Shown: positions 8,019 to 18,199, counted from the stretch's first letter. The stretch: DNA of 58,028 nucleotides from an uncultured Bacillota bacterium (GCA_949298975.1 CASFYR010000067.1:1-58028); one strand, 5' to 3'. A program made the numbers and translations. The notes: a model not told the origin generated them from the sequence alone.

Positions 8019-9983
8019 ATGAAAAAATTACTAGGATTATCATTAAGTTTTTTGGTTGCCTTGACACTTGTTGGCTGTTCAAGTAATGGTGGTACACAGA
8101 CCACCGGTGATTTAGCAGATTCGTATACTGTGACTTATTACACCGAAAATCTTGACAGTATGGATTATGTTGCTACAAACAAAGCAAATAATCATATGCA
8201 CAATGTCAACTTTGTTGAAGGCTTACTGGAAAATGACCAATATGGTAATTATATTGGCGCTGTTGCTGAAGATTATTCTGCCAACGAAGACAGTACAGTT
8301 TGGACATTCAATTTAAGACAAGGTGTCAAATGGGTTCAGGCAACCGGCGAAGAATATGCCGAAGTAACTGCTCATGATTTTGTCACTGGTATGCGTCATG
8401 CAGTTGATGCAAACTCTGAATTGCTCTCTTTGGTTGACGGACTTATCGTCGGTTTAAGAGACTACGAAGCTGGAAATGTTGAATGGGAAGAAGTTGGTGT
8501 TAAGGCTTTGGATGACTATACATTGGAATACACCTTGACTGAACCTACTCCGTATTTCTATACCTATGCTACCTATCCGATTCTTTACCCTATCAATCAA
8601 ACATTCCTAGAGTCAAAGGGTTGCCCGGTGGGAGAAGCTAAAAGCGATACCTGCGAATTCGGTACAACTTCTCCGGATTCAATTCTTTATAGCGGACCGT
8701 TTATTCTTACTGCAAATGATTCTAAATCCAAAATTGCTTATGCTAAAAATGAATCTTATTGGGATAAAGACAATGTATTCTTAAATACAATTACCTACAT
8801 TTATGACGATGGAAGCGATAAGTATTCAGGCATCAATGGATTTAAGAACGGTCAGTATTCAGCTGCTGGATTAGATGCTTCTTGGGCTGATTATGCTAAT
8901 TATGTCGAGGAGTATGCTGATTATATTACCATGACTGAATCTAATGCTTATTCATTCGGTATCCAGTGGAACTTCAATCGTGTTAATTACAATTTAACTG
9001 CAAAAACAACGCAGGCCGAAAAGGATGTTGCTCAGGATGCTATCCATAATACAAATGTTCGTCTAGCTGTTCAAGCCGCTTTTGATACCAAGTCATACAT
9101 GGCTGTCAATATGGAAGAGGAAACTGCTTTAGCCAATCTTCGTAACTTGAACGGCGTTCCTAACCTCGTTTCTACTTCTGACGGCACACCGTATGTAACA
9201 TTGGTTGAAGAAGCTTATAAGGAATTAACCGGCTTAGATGTTGATTTAGGCGACGGACATGCTGCATTCTACAACCCTGACAAAGCAATGGACTACATTA
9301 ATGCAGCTAAGGAAGACGGAATTGAATTTCCGGTTAGATTTGACCTGCTTTGCATCAGCGATGGTGGACAGGGATATATTGATAGAGCCAATTCTTTGAA
9401 AGCGTCTGTTGAAGAAGCTACAGAAGGTAACATTATTATTGATATCGTATTAGAACCTGGTGATGTTGTAACTGATGTTGCTTTCAACATGACTGATCCT
9501 GCTACTCAGGCAGACTACGATTTTAATACTCAAGCTGGTTGGGGACCGGATTATTTAGATCCAAGTACCTTTACTGATGTATTCTCGGTTTCTAGAAACG
9601 GTGCATTTATGCCTAATATTGGTATGCTGACTGAAGGCAAGACCAGTGCTGAAGTTGCTAAGATCAACGAAATTGCTGAACAGATCGGTTTAACCGAATA
9701 CGATCGTCTAAATGATGAGGCGAGAGCTATTGTTGATGATCTTGATGCTCGTTATGAAGCCTTTGCGAAGGTTGATGCATATTTGTTAGCTAACGGATTG
9801 TATTTACCTGTATCCATGCAGACCAGAGGTTTAAAGGTTACAAAAGTTGTTCCTTTCACCAAACCATATGCTTTAGGCGGAACTGGCCAATATAAATTGA
9901 AATTTATGAAAGTCCAGAATGATATGGTCACTAAAGCACAATGGGAAGAAGCTCAGGCTGCTTGGATTGAAAAAGTTGGATAA
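8019..9983 (+). CDS. oppA: Oligopeptide ABC transporter substrate-binding lipoprotein OppA
   Basis: This is the extracellular peptide receptor of the Opp/Ami importer. The ATG at 8019 is chosen because GAGGAGG lies just upstream and the protein then opens with a lipoprotein signal, MKKLLGLSLSFLVALTLVGC, whose lipobox Cys is residue 20; longer in-frame extensions would start inside the -10 element. The 654-residue protein is an SBP family 5 member (DTVWTFNLRQGVKW is the typical beta strand and motif near residue 90), with length matching streptococcal AmiA. It is the first gene of the operon and is followed by a hairpin that may raise its mRNA relative to the permease genes. Confidence 0.93.
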   Translation: MKKLLGLSLSFLVALTLVGCSSNGGTQTTGDLADSYTVTYYTENLDSMDYVATNKANNHMHNVNFVEGLLENDQYGNYIGAVAEDYSANEDSTVWTFNLRQGVKWVQATGEEYAEVTAHDFVTGMRHAVDANSELLSLVDGLIVGLRDYEAGNVEWEEVGVKALDDYTLEYTLTEPTPYFYTYATYPILYPINQTFLESKGCPVGEAKSDTCEFGTTSPDSILYSGPFILTANDSKSKIAYAKNESYWDKDNVFLNTITYIYDDGSDKYSGINGFKNGQYSAAGLDASWADYANYVEEYADYITMTESNAYSFGIQWNFNRVNYNLTAKTTQAEKDVAQDAIHNTNVRLAVQAAFDTKSYMAVNMEEETALANLRNLNGVPNLVSTSDGTPYVTLVEEAYKELTGLDVDLGDGHAAFYNPDKAMDYINAAKEDGIEFPVRFDLLCISDGGQGYIDRANSLKASVEEATEGNIIIDIVLEPGDVVTDVAFNMTDPATQADYDFNTQAGWGPDYLDPSTFTDVFSVSRNGAFMPNIGMLTEGKTSAEVAKINEIAEQIGLTEYDRLNDEARAIVDDLDARYEAFAKVDAYLLANGLYLPVSMQTRGLKVTKVVPFTKPYALGGTGQYKLKFMKVQNDMVTKAQWEEAQAAWIEKVG

Positions 9984-10017
9984 TATCCATCTTAAATTAA
10001 ACTATTAACTGTCACGG

Positions 10018-10042
10018 AATAAGGGGTTAATTACCCCTTATT
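10018..10042 (+). other. Intercistronic hairpin between oppA and oppB
   Basis: A perfect 10-bp inverted repeat (AATAAGGGGT with ACCCCTTATT) around a 5-nt loop lies in the 85-nt gap after oppA. There is no T-run behind it, so it looks more like an mRNA-stabilising or partial-termination element that would let the binding protein be made in excess over the membrane parts. Confidence 0.65.
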
Positions 10043-10068
10043 CTTGGTGTTTAAACAAAGGAGAAAAC

Positions 10069-11604
10069 ATGAAGAAATATGTATTTTGGCGTGTTGTTCG
10101 GGCAATAATTGCTGTTTTCGTCGTAACAAGCATCGCGATTCTTATGGTTTTTACAATGATACCAAAGGATAAGATTTTCCAGCAAGACACTGCTCAAATG
10201 CAGAAATTAGCCGGAAAACCTGACGATATGACCAATTATAAATATAGCAAATGGAAACAGTTGGGGTATTTGGATTATCAAAGACAAGCTGAAATGTGCA
10301 ATAGTGCAAGTGACAACTATAAAGCATGCATGGCTACGACGTACACAACCTATGTTGATGAATATGGTTACGAACAGAAAGAGTATTCCTATTCAGAAGA
10401 AGCAGAAAAAGTTTTTGGCGCATACGAAGCTAAGGGATATACGATTAATTATTTTCTTTCAGGTGAAGCCTATGCTGTCAAGGAATATAACGGTTTAGAA
10501 ATTATTTTCAATTTCTATAAAAACTTGATTGTTGTTGATAATCCATGGCAAGTTCAAGACCCTGACAATCCAGATCTTGAACGATCTGTTTATTTTGGAA
10601 CCGATGCAAATGGCGTTCCGGCATTAATGTGCAGTGGTTGTGAACATAATTACCTAATCTATTTTGATTCCAATTTCCCATTTGTTCATCAGAATATCGT
10701 TTCGATGAATTTTGGTTTGTCTTATCCGACTTATAGCGGAGAACAAACTTTGGGTGTTATCAATTCAAATCAAGGTTCTCTTGTATCTAAAGAGCAGAAG
10801 TTTCCAAACGGTAGTTCTGGAACATCTCCAAACAATTTCCATACTTGTACTTATAAGATGACATCGACATTAGATCATATGGATAAACAAAAATTTGATG
10901 ACAATTATGCCAATTGCAATTCATATTACAGCGATCCGTCGATGGTTACGACATCATATACTTTTGGGGTAATTTCATTAATTTTAGCGTATGCGATCGC
11001 TTTGCCTGCCGGTATTGCCATGGCTCGAAACAAGGGAAAATGGCAAGATAAACTCGGAATCGTCTATGTGAATATCATGATCTCTTTACCATCCTTAGCA
11101 TTTATTTATTTCTTGAAGATGATCGGATTCCAGTTCGGTATGCCGGATAAATTTCCGGTTTTAGGATATGGCAATATTAAATCGTATATTTTGCCAATAA
11201 TTATTTTGGCTCTTTTAAGTACGGCTCAAGTCATAATTTGGATTCGCCGGTACATGGTCGACCAATCGAATGCTGATTATGTTAAATTTGCAAGAGCAAA
11301 AGGTCTTAGCCAAAAAGAAATATTCCGTAAACACATATTGAAGAACGCAATTATCCCGATCGTTAATGGGATTCCGCAATCGATCATTCTTTGCATCAGC
11401 GGATCTGTAATTACTGAAACTGTTTTTGCTATACCAGGAATGGGAAAGATGCTGCCGGATTCAATTAAGGCCTTCAATAACAATATGGTCATTACTTTAA
11501 CCTTTATATTCACTGCTTTATCAATTTTCTCAATATTGATTGGCGATATTTTAATGACGGTTGTTGACCCAAGAATCCAGTTAACTGCGAAAGGAGGAGA
11601 TTAG
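10069..11604 (+). CDS. oppB: Oligopeptide ABC transporter permease OppB (AmiC-type)
   Basis: This is one of two membrane subunits of the peptide importer. The 511-residue protein has one N-terminal membrane helix (about 10-30), then an extracellular insert of roughly 260 residues with several Cys, then the five C-terminal helices of a binding-protein-dependent permease. The cytoplasmic coupling loop with the EAA-type motif is DYVKFARAKGLSQKEIFRKH near residues 402-421. The large insert is known from the streptococcal AmiC branch (about 500 residues), while ordinary OppB has about 310. GGAG precedes the ATG and oppC follows after 4 nt. Confidence 0.92.
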   Translation: MKKYVFWRVVRAIIAVFVVTSIAILMVFTMIPKDKIFQQDTAQMQKLAGKPDDMTNYKYSKWKQLGYLDYQRQAEMCNSASDNYKACMATTYTTYVDEYGYEQKEYSYSEEAEKVFGAYEAKGYTINYFLSGEAYAVKEYNGLEIIFNFYKNLIVVDNPWQVQDPDNPDLERSVYFGTDANGVPALMCSGCEHNYLIYFDSNFPFVHQNIVSMNFGLSYPTYSGEQTLGVINSNQGSLVSKEQKFPNGSSGTSPNNFHTCTYKMTSTLDHMDKQKFDDNYANCNSYYSDPSMVTTSYTFGVISLILAYAIALPAGIAMARNKGKWQDKLGIVYVNIMISLPSLAFIYFLKMIGFQFGMPDKFPVLGYGNIKSYILPIIILALLSTAQVIIWIRRYMVDQSNADYVKFARAKGLSQKEIFRKHILKNAIIPIVNGIPQSIILCISGSVITETVFAIPGMGKMLPDSIKAFNNNMVITLTFIFTALSIFSILIGDILMTVVDPRIQLTAKGGD

Positions 11605-11608
11605 GACT

Positions 11609-12532
11609 ATGGAAAATAAATTTGTTTTTGTCAAAGCCGATGCATCTGCCTCTGAACATATTGCCGCTCCCAAATATTCATACTGGAAAAGTGTTTTTAG
11701 AAAATTCTTTTCATCCAAAATAGTGATTGTAATGCTGTTTATTGCTGCATCAATAATGTTATTTTCTTTCATTCAACCACTTTTTAGTGATTATGATCCT
11801 TCGGTAAAACCCAATATCAATGACCAAAGTTTAAAATATATTCAACCTTGTTTAGAATATCCTTTCGGCACAGATAATGTTGGTACAAATATGTTTGACG
11901 CAATATGGGCTTCGACCGGCAATTCACTGTCGATCGCCTTGATCGCTACAGCGATTACTACCGTTTTAGGCGTTATTGTAGGTGCTTTCTGGGGCTTTTC
12001 CAAGAAAATGGATGTCATAATGATTGAAATCTATAACATCATTGCCAACATTCCATTCACCTTGATCGTAATGGTTTTGATGTATGTAATCGGTCGTGGA
12101 AAGTGGCAGCTTATTTTCGCTCTTTCTTGTACATCATGGCTTTCGACAGCGTATTTTATTCGTGTCCAAGTAATGATCATCCGTGATCGTGAATATAATT
12201 TAGCCTCAAAATGCCTTGGTACACCAATAACTAAGATTATCACAAGAAATATCATGCCTTATTTGACATCGGTAATTGTTACATCTGTTGCGAGGGATGT
12301 TCCTAGTTTTATTTCTTATGAGGTTTTCTTGTCTTATATTGGAATTGGTCTTGATGAGAGCGAGCCTTCTTTGGGACGAATGGTACAAAACTATGTGCAA
12401 TATATGCAAACACCTAATGCCAGCTATTTATTCTGGATACCGGTATTTTTATGTGCTTTGATCTCAATTTCTTTGTATATAGTCGGTCAGGCATTAGCTG
12501 ATGCGAGCGATCCTCGTACTCATATGATTTAG
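11609..12532 (+). CDS. oppC: Oligopeptide ABC transporter permease OppC
   Basis: This is the second permease subunit. The 307-residue protein starts with a cytoplasmic tail, a membrane helix near residues 43-62, an extracytoplasmic segment with the conserved FGTDNVGTNMF, and five helices. The coupling loop reads YNLASKCLGTPITKIITRNIMP near residues 196-217. AAGGAGGAG precedes the start at a good distance. The length equals that of streptococcal AmiD. It sits between oppB and oppD with short gaps, so it belongs to the same operon. Confidence 0.93.
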   Translation: MENKFVFVKADASASEHIAAPKYSYWKSVFRKFFSSKIVIVMLFIAASIMLFSFIQPLFSDYDPSVKPNINDQSLKYIQPCLEYPFGTDNVGTNMFDAIWASTGNSLSIALIATAITTVLGVIVGAFWGFSKKMDVIMIEIYNIIANIPFTLIVMVLMYVIGRGKWQLIFALSCTSWLSTAYFIRVQVMIIRDREYNLASKCLGTPITKIITRNIMPYLTSVIVTSVARDVPSFISYEVFLSYIGIGLDESEPSLGRMVQNYVQYMQTPNASYLFWIPVFLCALISISLYIVGQALADASDPRTHMI

Positions 12533-12544
12533 GAGGACTTTGCA

Positions 12545-13618
12545 GTGGAAAACAATAAAAATATTATATTATCTGTCAAAGATCTTGAAGTTAAATTTAA
12601 AGTTCGAAACCGGGTTTTAACTGCTATCAGAAATATTTCGCTTGATTTTGAAGAGGGAAAAGTTGTTGCAATCGTCGGCGAATCGGGTAGCGGCAAGTCA
12701 GTTTTTACTAAAACTTTCACCGGAATGCTTGATGTCAACGGCTACGTTTCCAAGGGCGAAGTTTGGTTTGAAGGCAAAAACCTAATGAATTTCAAGAATG
12801 ATGAGCAGTGGCTTGACATTCGCGGCAAGAAGATTGCTACCGTTTTCCAAGATCCTATGACTTCTTTAAACCCAGTGAGAACTATCGGTTATCAAATTTC
12901 GGAAGTAATAATCAAACATCAAGGAAAATCGAAGGATGAGGCGAAAAAAGAAGCAATCAGTTTGATGGAAAGAGTTGGCATTTATAATGCAGAACAGCGT
13001 TATAATGAATATCCGTTTATGTATTCAGGAGGTATGCGGCAGAGAATTGTTATTGCGATTGCTTTGGCTTGTCGACCTAAGATTTTGGTTTGTGACGAAC
13101 CTACCACCGCTCTTGATGTTACGATTCAAGCACAGATTATCAGGTTGATCAAAGAACTGGCTAAGGAATATGGTTTTACGACTATATATATAACTCATGA
13201 TTTAGGAGTAGTAGCAAATGTAGCCGATGTTGTTGCAGTTATGTATGCAGGACAGATAATTGAAGTAGGCACGGTTGAGGAAATATTCTATACTCCTAAG
13301 CATCCTTATACATGGGGACTTTTGTCTTCACTTCCGCAATTGGGAGAAAAAGGAAATGAGCTTTTCTCGATTCTCGGGACACCGCCTAGTTTATTTGAAG
13401 AAATCAAGGGTGATGCTTTTGCTCCACGAAGTGATTATGCGATGCAGATCGATTTCGAGGAAGAACCTCCGATGTTTAAGATCAGTGAAACTCATTATGC
13501 CAAAACTTGGTTATTGGATGAACGGGCACCGAAAGTAGAACCTCCTAAAACAATCAGAAATCTTCATGAGAAAATGTTGGCTCTAACTGCGAAGGGAGGA
13601 ATATACGGTGAGCGTTAA
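12545..13618 (+). CDS. oppD: Oligopeptide ABC transporter ATPase OppD
   Basis: This is one of the two ATPases that power the importer. The 357-residue protein starts with GTG behind AGGAGG and contains Walker A GESGSGKS near residue 45, signature YSGGMRQR near 163 and Walker [13 protein letters not shown] near 183, then the OppD/OppF C-terminal extension. The four Cys that bind an iron-sulfur cluster in many OppD/DppD proteins are all replaced ([14 protein letters not shown] and KTWLL), as I recall from Gram-positive Opp/Ami proteins. oppF starts 11 nt before its end. Confidence 0.95.
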   Translation: MENNKNIILSVKDLEVKFKVRNRVLTAIRNISLDFEEGKVVAIVGESGSGKSVFTKTFTGMLDVNGYVSKGEVWFEGKNLMNFKNDEQWLDIRGKKIATVFQDPMTSLNPVRTIGYQISEVIIKHQGKSKDEAKKEAISLMERVGIYNAEQRYNEYPFMYSGGMRQRIVIAIALACRPKILVCDEPTTALDVTIQAQIIRLIKELAKEYGFTTIYITHDLGVVANVADVVAVMYAGQIIEVGTVEEIFYTPKHPYTWGLLSSLPQLGEKGNELFSILGTPPSLFEEIKGDAFAPRSDYAMQIDFEEEPPMFKISETHYAKTWLLDERAPKVEPPKTIRNLHEKMLALTAKGGIYGER

Positions 13619-14579
13619 TAACAATGAAAGAGAAGTATTACTCTCCGTAAATCATCTGGAAGTAACTTTTTACAACAACAAAAAACGATTTAGAGCGGTT
13701 AAAAATGCCTGCTTTGATATTTACAAAGGTGAAACTTTCGCTTTAGTTGGAGAATCCGGCAGTGGAAAAACGACTATCGGTCGGGCTATCATCCGCTTAA
13801 ATCATACTTCAGATGGCGAAATCTTATACAAAGGCAAAAAGATTAATGGGCCATTAAATAAAGAAGAAAAACTGAATGTTGTCAGAAACATTCAGATGAT
13901 TTTCCAGGATCCGGCCGCTTCACTGAACGAAAGAGCAACGATTGATTATTGTGTTTCGGAAGGCCTTTATAATTTCCATTTATACGATTCGGAAGAAGAT
14001 CGGGAAAATAAAGTTGATCGCGCGCTAGAATCGGTTGGTTTATTGCCCGAACATAAATCGCGTTATCCACATGAATTTTCCGGCGGCCAAAGACAAAGAA
14101 TCGGTATCGCCCGGGCGATGGTCATGGAACCGGAATTTATTATTGCCGATGAACCGATCTCGGCTTTGGATGTATCAATCCGGGCCCAGGTATTAAACTT
14201 AATGAACAAGTTCAAAGAAGAAAGAGGCCTTACTTACTTGTTCATTGCCCATGATTTAAGCGTGGTTCGTTATTTCTCTGACCGTATTGCCGTTATTCAT
14301 AAGGGACGTATTGTAGAGATCGCTCCAACCGAAGATCTGTTTAACTATCCTCTTCATCCATATACTCATTCCCTGTTACAGGCAGTACCGATGCCTGACC
14401 CACGAATTGAAAAGAGCAAGGAACTGGTCATCTATGATGAATCAAAACGTGATTTTTCCGGCGAGAAACCACAGTTAAGAGAAATCAGACCGGGTCACTT
14501 TGTTTTTGCCAATGATCGTGAGATGCGGGAATATGAAGCAAAATTATCCGAAATGGAAAAAGAAAAGAAGACTGTTTAG
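13608..14579 (+). CDS. oppF: Oligopeptide ABC transporter ATPase OppF
   Basis: This is the partner ATPase of OppD. The 323-residue protein starts with GTG behind GGGAGGA inside the oppD end, and shows Walker [10 protein letters not shown] near residue 49, signature FSGGQRQR near 160 and Walker [15 protein letters not shown] near 180, then the C-terminal peptide-transporter extension with HPYTHSLL. Its stop codon lies in the loop of the operon terminator. This completes an oppABCDF set with the gene order typical of Bacillota. Confidence 0.95.
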   Translation: MSVNNNEREVLLSVNHLEVTFYNNKKRFRAVKNACFDIYKGETFALVGESGSGKTTIGRAIIRLNHTSDGEILYKGKKINGPLNKEEKLNVVRNIQMIFQDPAASLNERATIDYCVSEGLYNFHLYDSEEDRENKVDRALESVGLLPEHKSRYPHEFSGGQRQRIGIARAMVMEPEFIIADEPISALDVSIRAQVLNLMNKFKEERGLTYLFIAHDLSVVRYFSDRIAVIHKGRIVEIAPTEDLFNYPLHPYTHSLLQAVPMPDPRIEKSKELVIYDESKRDFSGEKPQLREIRPGHFVFANDREMREYEAKLSEMEKEKKTV

Positions 14580-14589
14580 TCTTCTTTTT
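14563..14589 (+). terminator. opp operon terminator
   Basis: An 11-bp stem (AAAAGAAGACT with AGTCTTCTTTT) around a 4-nt loop that contains the first base of the oppF stop codon is followed by T residues. The next promoter element begins only 3 nt later. Confidence 0.85.
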
Positions 14590-14591
14590 AG

Positions 14592-14597
14592 TATAAT
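14592..14597 (+). promoter_or_regulatory. -10 element in front of the ClC gene, suggesting a leaderless mRNA
   Basis: A consensus TATAAT ends 8 nt before the ATG at 14606, and there is no Shine-Dalgarno sequence between the opp terminator and the start. Transcription would begin within 1-3 nt of the start codon. No -35 or TG extension is visible, so this is less certain than the other leaderless candidates. Confidence 0.5.
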
Positions 14598-14605
14598 GAA
14601 CTAGT

Positions 14606-16183
14606 ATGAAAGAAACCGATACCTTACATGCTTTGCGCCGTTTTCGCCGTTTATCCCATACCTTGCTTATAGATGGGATAATTATTGGTGTCTTAAGCGG
14701 ACTGATAGCTATCCTTTATCGTTATCTTCTAGGGCAAGGCGAACAGTTTATTCTGTCGTTGCACCAGCTTATTGAAGCAAATGTGCTTTATATTACAGTA
14801 TTTATGGTTATAGCGGTTGTTTTGTCGGTAGTTATAGCCCGGCTGATAAAAGCCGAACCGTATATTTCCGGCAGCGGTATTCCGCAAATTGAAGGAGAAA
14901 TGATCGGATTGGTAGATGAATCCTGGTCGAGAACGCTTTTATTTAAATTCATCGGCGGGACGCTGGCTACATTTGGTGGTTTATCTCTTGGTCGTGAGGG
15001 ACCGAGCATTCAATTAGGAGCACTTGTTGCCAAAGGCTACGCCCGTATGCGCCATTTTGTATTATCGGAAGAAAAACTGCTGATGACATGCGGAGCGGCA
15101 GCTGGCTTATCGGCGGCGTTCAATGCTCCATTGGCCGGTGTGCTGTTTGCTTTGGAGGAGATTCATCGCAATTTTAGCGTCCCGGTGGTTTTATCGGTTA
15201 TGATGTCAGCCATTACCGGCAATTTTCTCTCTCAGCTCTTTTTTGGCACTGACCCGGTTTTTGCCTTTACAATCAGTAAAAACTTACCGCTTGATCATTA
15301 CTGGACGGTGGTTGTTTTAGCAATCATCACCGGTCTTGGGGGAGTGATCTATAATCGGGCGACCCTTTATGTTCAAAAACAGATGCAAAAATGGCTGCCG
15401 TCAGTATTTGTTCGGCTTGTTGCTGTTTTTAGTTTAGCGGCATTTTTTCTGGTTTTCTGTCCAACAGTATTGTGCGGCGGTCATCAGCTGATCGAAATTC
15501 TGTATCACCCGCTGTCGCTGACCATTGTCTTACTGGCTGGACTACTGTTATTAAAATTCGGTTTTTCTTTGTTTTCATTTGGCAGCGGCGCTCCGGGCGG
15601 AATATTTTTCCCGCTGCTGGTTATGGGGTCTTATATCGGTGCGATCTTTGCTTTGATGCTCAATCGTTGGTTTGGTATTTCTTTGATCTATCTTAATAAC
15701 TTTATAATTCTGGCCATGGTCGGTTTTTTTGTTGCGATCGTCCGGGCCCCGATTACCGGAATCATTCTGATAACCGAAATGAGCGGCGCTTTAAACCAAT
15801 TGACAGCCTTGATCATTATGGCGGTCATTGCCTACTTTTTAAGCGATATATTAAAGAGCGAACCGATTTATGAAAGCTTGCTGCACCGTTTGGTACAAAG
15901 CGACAAGCGCGGTCATCAGCGCAAAAGCAAAACCAAATATTTTCAAGAAATTGCAGTGGAGATCGATTCCCTGATTGCCGATCAACCGGTAAAGGCAATA
16001 GCCTGGCCGAGCGACTTTTTGCTGTTGGCAGTCAAACGCGGCGTGGATGAGATCATTCCCGATGGCGATTTGGTTATATTAAGCGGAGATGTTCTGGTTT
16101 TCATTTGTGATGATGAAGCCAGTTCATACGTGCTATATACATTAAGTAAACTTACTAAAAGTCAAAAAAGGAGAAATGAATGA
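14606..16183 (+). CDS. ClC-family chloride/proton antiporter with C-terminal TrkA_C-like domain
   Basis: ClC proteins move chloride or fluoride across the membrane, often in exchange for protons. The 525-residue protein has the three pore motifs in order: GSGIPQIEG near residue 90, GREGPSIQLGA near residue 131 (with the gating Glu that marks exchangers) and GSGAPGGIFFP near residue 327. About ten or more hydrophobic segments fill residues 20-430. The cytosolic tail (about 445-520) resembles a TrkA_C ligand-binding domain, with the typical AIAWPSDFLLLAVKRG and GDVLVFI strands. It overlaps the next gene by 4 nt. Confidence 0.9.
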   Translation: MKETDTLHALRRFRRLSHTLLIDGIIIGVLSGLIAILYRYLLGQGEQFILSLHQLIEANVLYITVFMVIAVVLSVVIARLIKAEPYISGSGIPQIEGEMIGLVDESWSRTLLFKFIGGTLATFGGLSLGREGPSIQLGALVAKGYARMRHFVLSEEKLLMTCGAAAGLSAAFNAPLAGVLFALEEIHRNFSVPVVLSVMMSAITGNFLSQLFFGTDPVFAFTISKNLPLDHYWTVVVLAIITGLGGVIYNRATLYVQKQMQKWLPSVFVRLVAVFSLAAFFLVFCPTVLCGGHQLIEILYHPLSLTIVLLAGLLLLKFGFSLFSFGSGAPGGIFFPLLVMGSYIGAIFALMLNRWFGISLIYLNNFIILAMVGFFVAIVRAPITGIILITEMSGALNQLTALIIMAVIAYFLSDILKSEPIYESLLHRLVQSDKRGHQRKSKTKYFQEIAVEIDSLIADQPVKAIAWPSDFLLLAVKRGVDEIIPDGDLVILSGDVLVFICDDEASSYVLYTLSKLTKSQKRRNE

Positions 16184-16974
16184 AGATCGTTTTTGTAGAT
16201 ATTGACGGAACTATTCTGCTTTGCAACGAAGGATTGATTGAACCGACCAAAAAGACGAGGGACGCCTTTAAACTGCTAAAAGCCAATGGTCATTTGGTTT
16301 TTATTGCTTCCGGCCGCTGCCGTTCGCTTTTAAAAAAAGAGATCCTGGATCTAAAGGCCGACGGTTATATTTTATGCAACGGGGCCTATAGCGAATTGAA
16401 GGGGGAAGTATTGCGGGAATGTGTATTCACCAAACAAATGATCGATGCGATAATAGCTTTCTGTAAAAGCAATGACGGCATCTATTATTTAGAAAACAAT
16501 CGCTGCATTTATACCAATGACCTCACTTCGAAAACCCATATCGATTTTATTAACTGCTGGCAGACGGATGGCAATTACACCGATCATCCCTTGCCGTCAG
16601 GGGAACATATCAATATGGCAATGATGGCTTTTAAAACACCGCAAACCGTAATAAAAGCGAAAAAAGAACTGAGTGATATCTTCGATATCTGTCCGCATAT
16701 TTACCCGTATTCCTGTGATGTTAATTACAAGGGAATATCAAAAGGAAAAGCGATAACGGACATCCTTAAAATTAAAGGCATTGCCAAAGAGGATGCCTAT
16801 GCCTTTGGTGATGGCAGCAACGATCTGGAAATGATCCAGGCCGTCAAGTATGGATTCGCCATGGCCAATGGCGTCGCTGAACTAAAAAAGATTGCTTTTG
16901 ATATAGCTGATAATGTTTTGAATGATGGTTTTTATCAAACTCTGCTTAAATATGGATTAATAAATGCCCACTAA
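16180..16974 (+). CDS. HAD superfamily phosphatase, Cof type
   Basis: Cof-type (IIB) HAD enzymes are Mg-dependent phosphatases, usually acting on sugar phosphates or flavin-related phosphates. The 264-residue protein has motif I FVDIDGTIL with the nucleophile Asp at residue 7, motif II IASGR near 45, a conserved Lys (SKGKAITDIL) near 192, and motif IV AFGDGSNDLEMI near 208. An AAAGGAG site precedes the ATG, which lies in an ATGA overlap with the ClC gene, so both share a transcript. The substrate cannot be told from sequence alone. Confidence 0.88.
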   Translation: MKIVFVDIDGTILLCNEGLIEPTKKTRDAFKLLKANGHLVFIASGRCRSLLKKEILDLKADGYILCNGAYSELKGEVLRECVFTKQMIDAIIAFCKSNDGIYYLENNRCIYTNDLTSKTHIDFINCWQTDGNYTDHPLPSGEHINMAMMAFKTPQTVIKAKKELSDIFDICPHIYPYSCDVNYKGISKGKAITDILKIKGIAKEDAYAFGDGSNDLEMIQAVKYGFAMANGVAELKKIAFDIADNVLNDGFYQTLLKYGLINAH

Positions 16975-16987
16975 TTTTTTTATGCGT

Positions 16988-16993
16988 TATAAT
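16988..16993 (+). promoter_or_regulatory. -10 element for nagA
   Basis: A consensus TATAAT lies 26 nt before the nagA ATG, with a GGAGG site between them. A clear -35 is not visible. It lies within 20 nt of the end of the HAD gene. Confidence 0.5.
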
Positions 16994-17019
16994 ATAGGTA
17001 ATGATATGGAGGATGCAGA

Positions 17020-18159
17020 ATGATTATACAAAGTGAACGCGTATGGGTCAACGGATTTTTCCTTAAAGCCCAGCTTGAAGTCGAAGACGGCAAGATCAAG
17101 AATGTTTTACCTTACGGTGCCAAACCGGTCGATGAAGATTATGGCGATCTGCGGGTTGTCCCGGGATTTATTGACGTTCATACCCATGGATCTTATGGTT
17201 TTGATACCAATGATGCCAAACCGGAGGGTTTGCGCAACTGGATGAAGAATATTGTCAGCGAAGGAGTTACCGGTATCTTACCGACTACTATCACACAAAG
17301 TGTGGAAGTTTTGACAAATGCGGTTGCCAATGTCGCTAAAGTTGTTGAAGAAGGATACGAAGGTGCTGAGATCCTCGGTATCCATTTTGAAGGACCGTAT
17401 CTTGATATGGTCTATAAAGGCGCACAGCCGGAACAGTATATCGTTAAGGGAACGATCGAAGAATTCGAGCATTATCAAAAGGCAGCCAATGGCTTGATCA
17501 AAATCGTAACTTTGGCTACGGAACACGATGATGATTTTGTTTTGACGAAGTATTTAGCTACTCATGGCGTTGTTCCTTCAATCGGTCATAGCGGTGCTAC
17601 CATCGAAGAAGCAGCCATGGCGATCGCTAACGGTGCTAAATCAATGACCCATGTCTTTAACGGTATGAGCCCGTTTAATCACCGTAAACCGGGACTTATC
17701 GGTGCAGCTATGCGTTTCCGCAATACTTTCGGTGAAGTTATCTGTGATGGCAATCACTCCACTTTGGATGCATTGAATAATTATTTCATGGCTAAAGGAC
17801 CGAATTATGCCGTAATGGTAACGGATGCTCTGATGGTCAAAGGTTTGCCGGTCGGCACAAAAGTGCTCTTTGGCGGTAATGAGATTGAACTCTACCCGGA
17901 TGGCAGCGCGCATCTGACATCTTCGAAGAATCTGGCCGGATCGACGCTTAAGGTCAATGAAGGTCTGAAGGTCTTGGTGGAAAAGGCCATGGTTCCTTGG
18001 GAATATGCCATTAATTCCTGCACGATCAATCCAGCCCGCTTAATCGGTGTTGATGATCGTAAAGGTAAGCTGGTTGCCGGATATGATGCTGATATCGTAG
18101 TCTTAAACAACGATTACAGCGTTAAACAAACATATACAAAAGGTATCGCAAGGCTATAA
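17020..18159 (+). CDS. nagA: N-acetylglucosamine-6-phosphate deacetylase
   Basis: NagA removes the acetyl group from GlcNAc-6-phosphate to give glucosamine-6-phosphate for glycolysis or wall recycling. The 379-residue protein is an amidohydrolase with PGFIDVHTHGSYGFD near residues 47-61 (metal-site region), GIHFEGPY near 122 with the catalytic-site Glu, GHSGAT near 193, THVFNGMSPF near 210, and the catalytic Asp region VMVTDALMVKG near 266. The length is normal. No nagB or PTS gene is adjacent; with the glucosaminidase at 44-47 kb it could serve recycling of wall amino sugars, which is inference. Confidence 0.94.
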   Translation: MIIQSERVWVNGFFLKAQLEVEDGKIKNVLPYGAKPVDEDYGDLRVVPGFIDVHTHGSYGFDTNDAKPEGLRNWMKNIVSEGVTGILPTTITQSVEVLTNAVANVAKVVEEGYEGAEILGIHFEGPYLDMVYKGAQPEQYIVKGTIEEFEHYQKAANGLIKIVTLATEHDDDFVLTKYLATHGVVPSIGHSGATIEEAAMAIANGAKSMTHVFNGMSPFNHRKPGLIGAAMRFRNTFGEVICDGNHSTLDALNNYFMAKGPNYAVMVTDALMVKGLPVGTKVLFGGNEIELYPDGSAHLTSSKNLAGSTLKVNEGLKVLVEKAMVPWEYAINSCTINPARLIGVDDRKGKLVAGYDADIVVLNNDYSVKQTYTKGIARL

Positions 18160-18165
18160 CTTTTG

Positions 18166-18174
18166 TGCTAGAAT
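18166..18174 (+). promoter_or_regulatory. Extended -10 promoter for sepF
   Basis: TG-C-TAGAAT lies in the 40-nt gap after nagA, with AAAGGAG following at the right distance from the sepF ATG. Confidence 0.55.
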
Positions 18175-18199
18175 ATTTACATAAAGGAGATTTTGACGA

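Noticed and set aside
12545..13618. Loss of the four C-terminal Cys in OppD as a novel feature
   Set aside because: As I recall, Gram-positive Ami/Opp proteins commonly lack this cluster, so it is likely normal for the subfamily.
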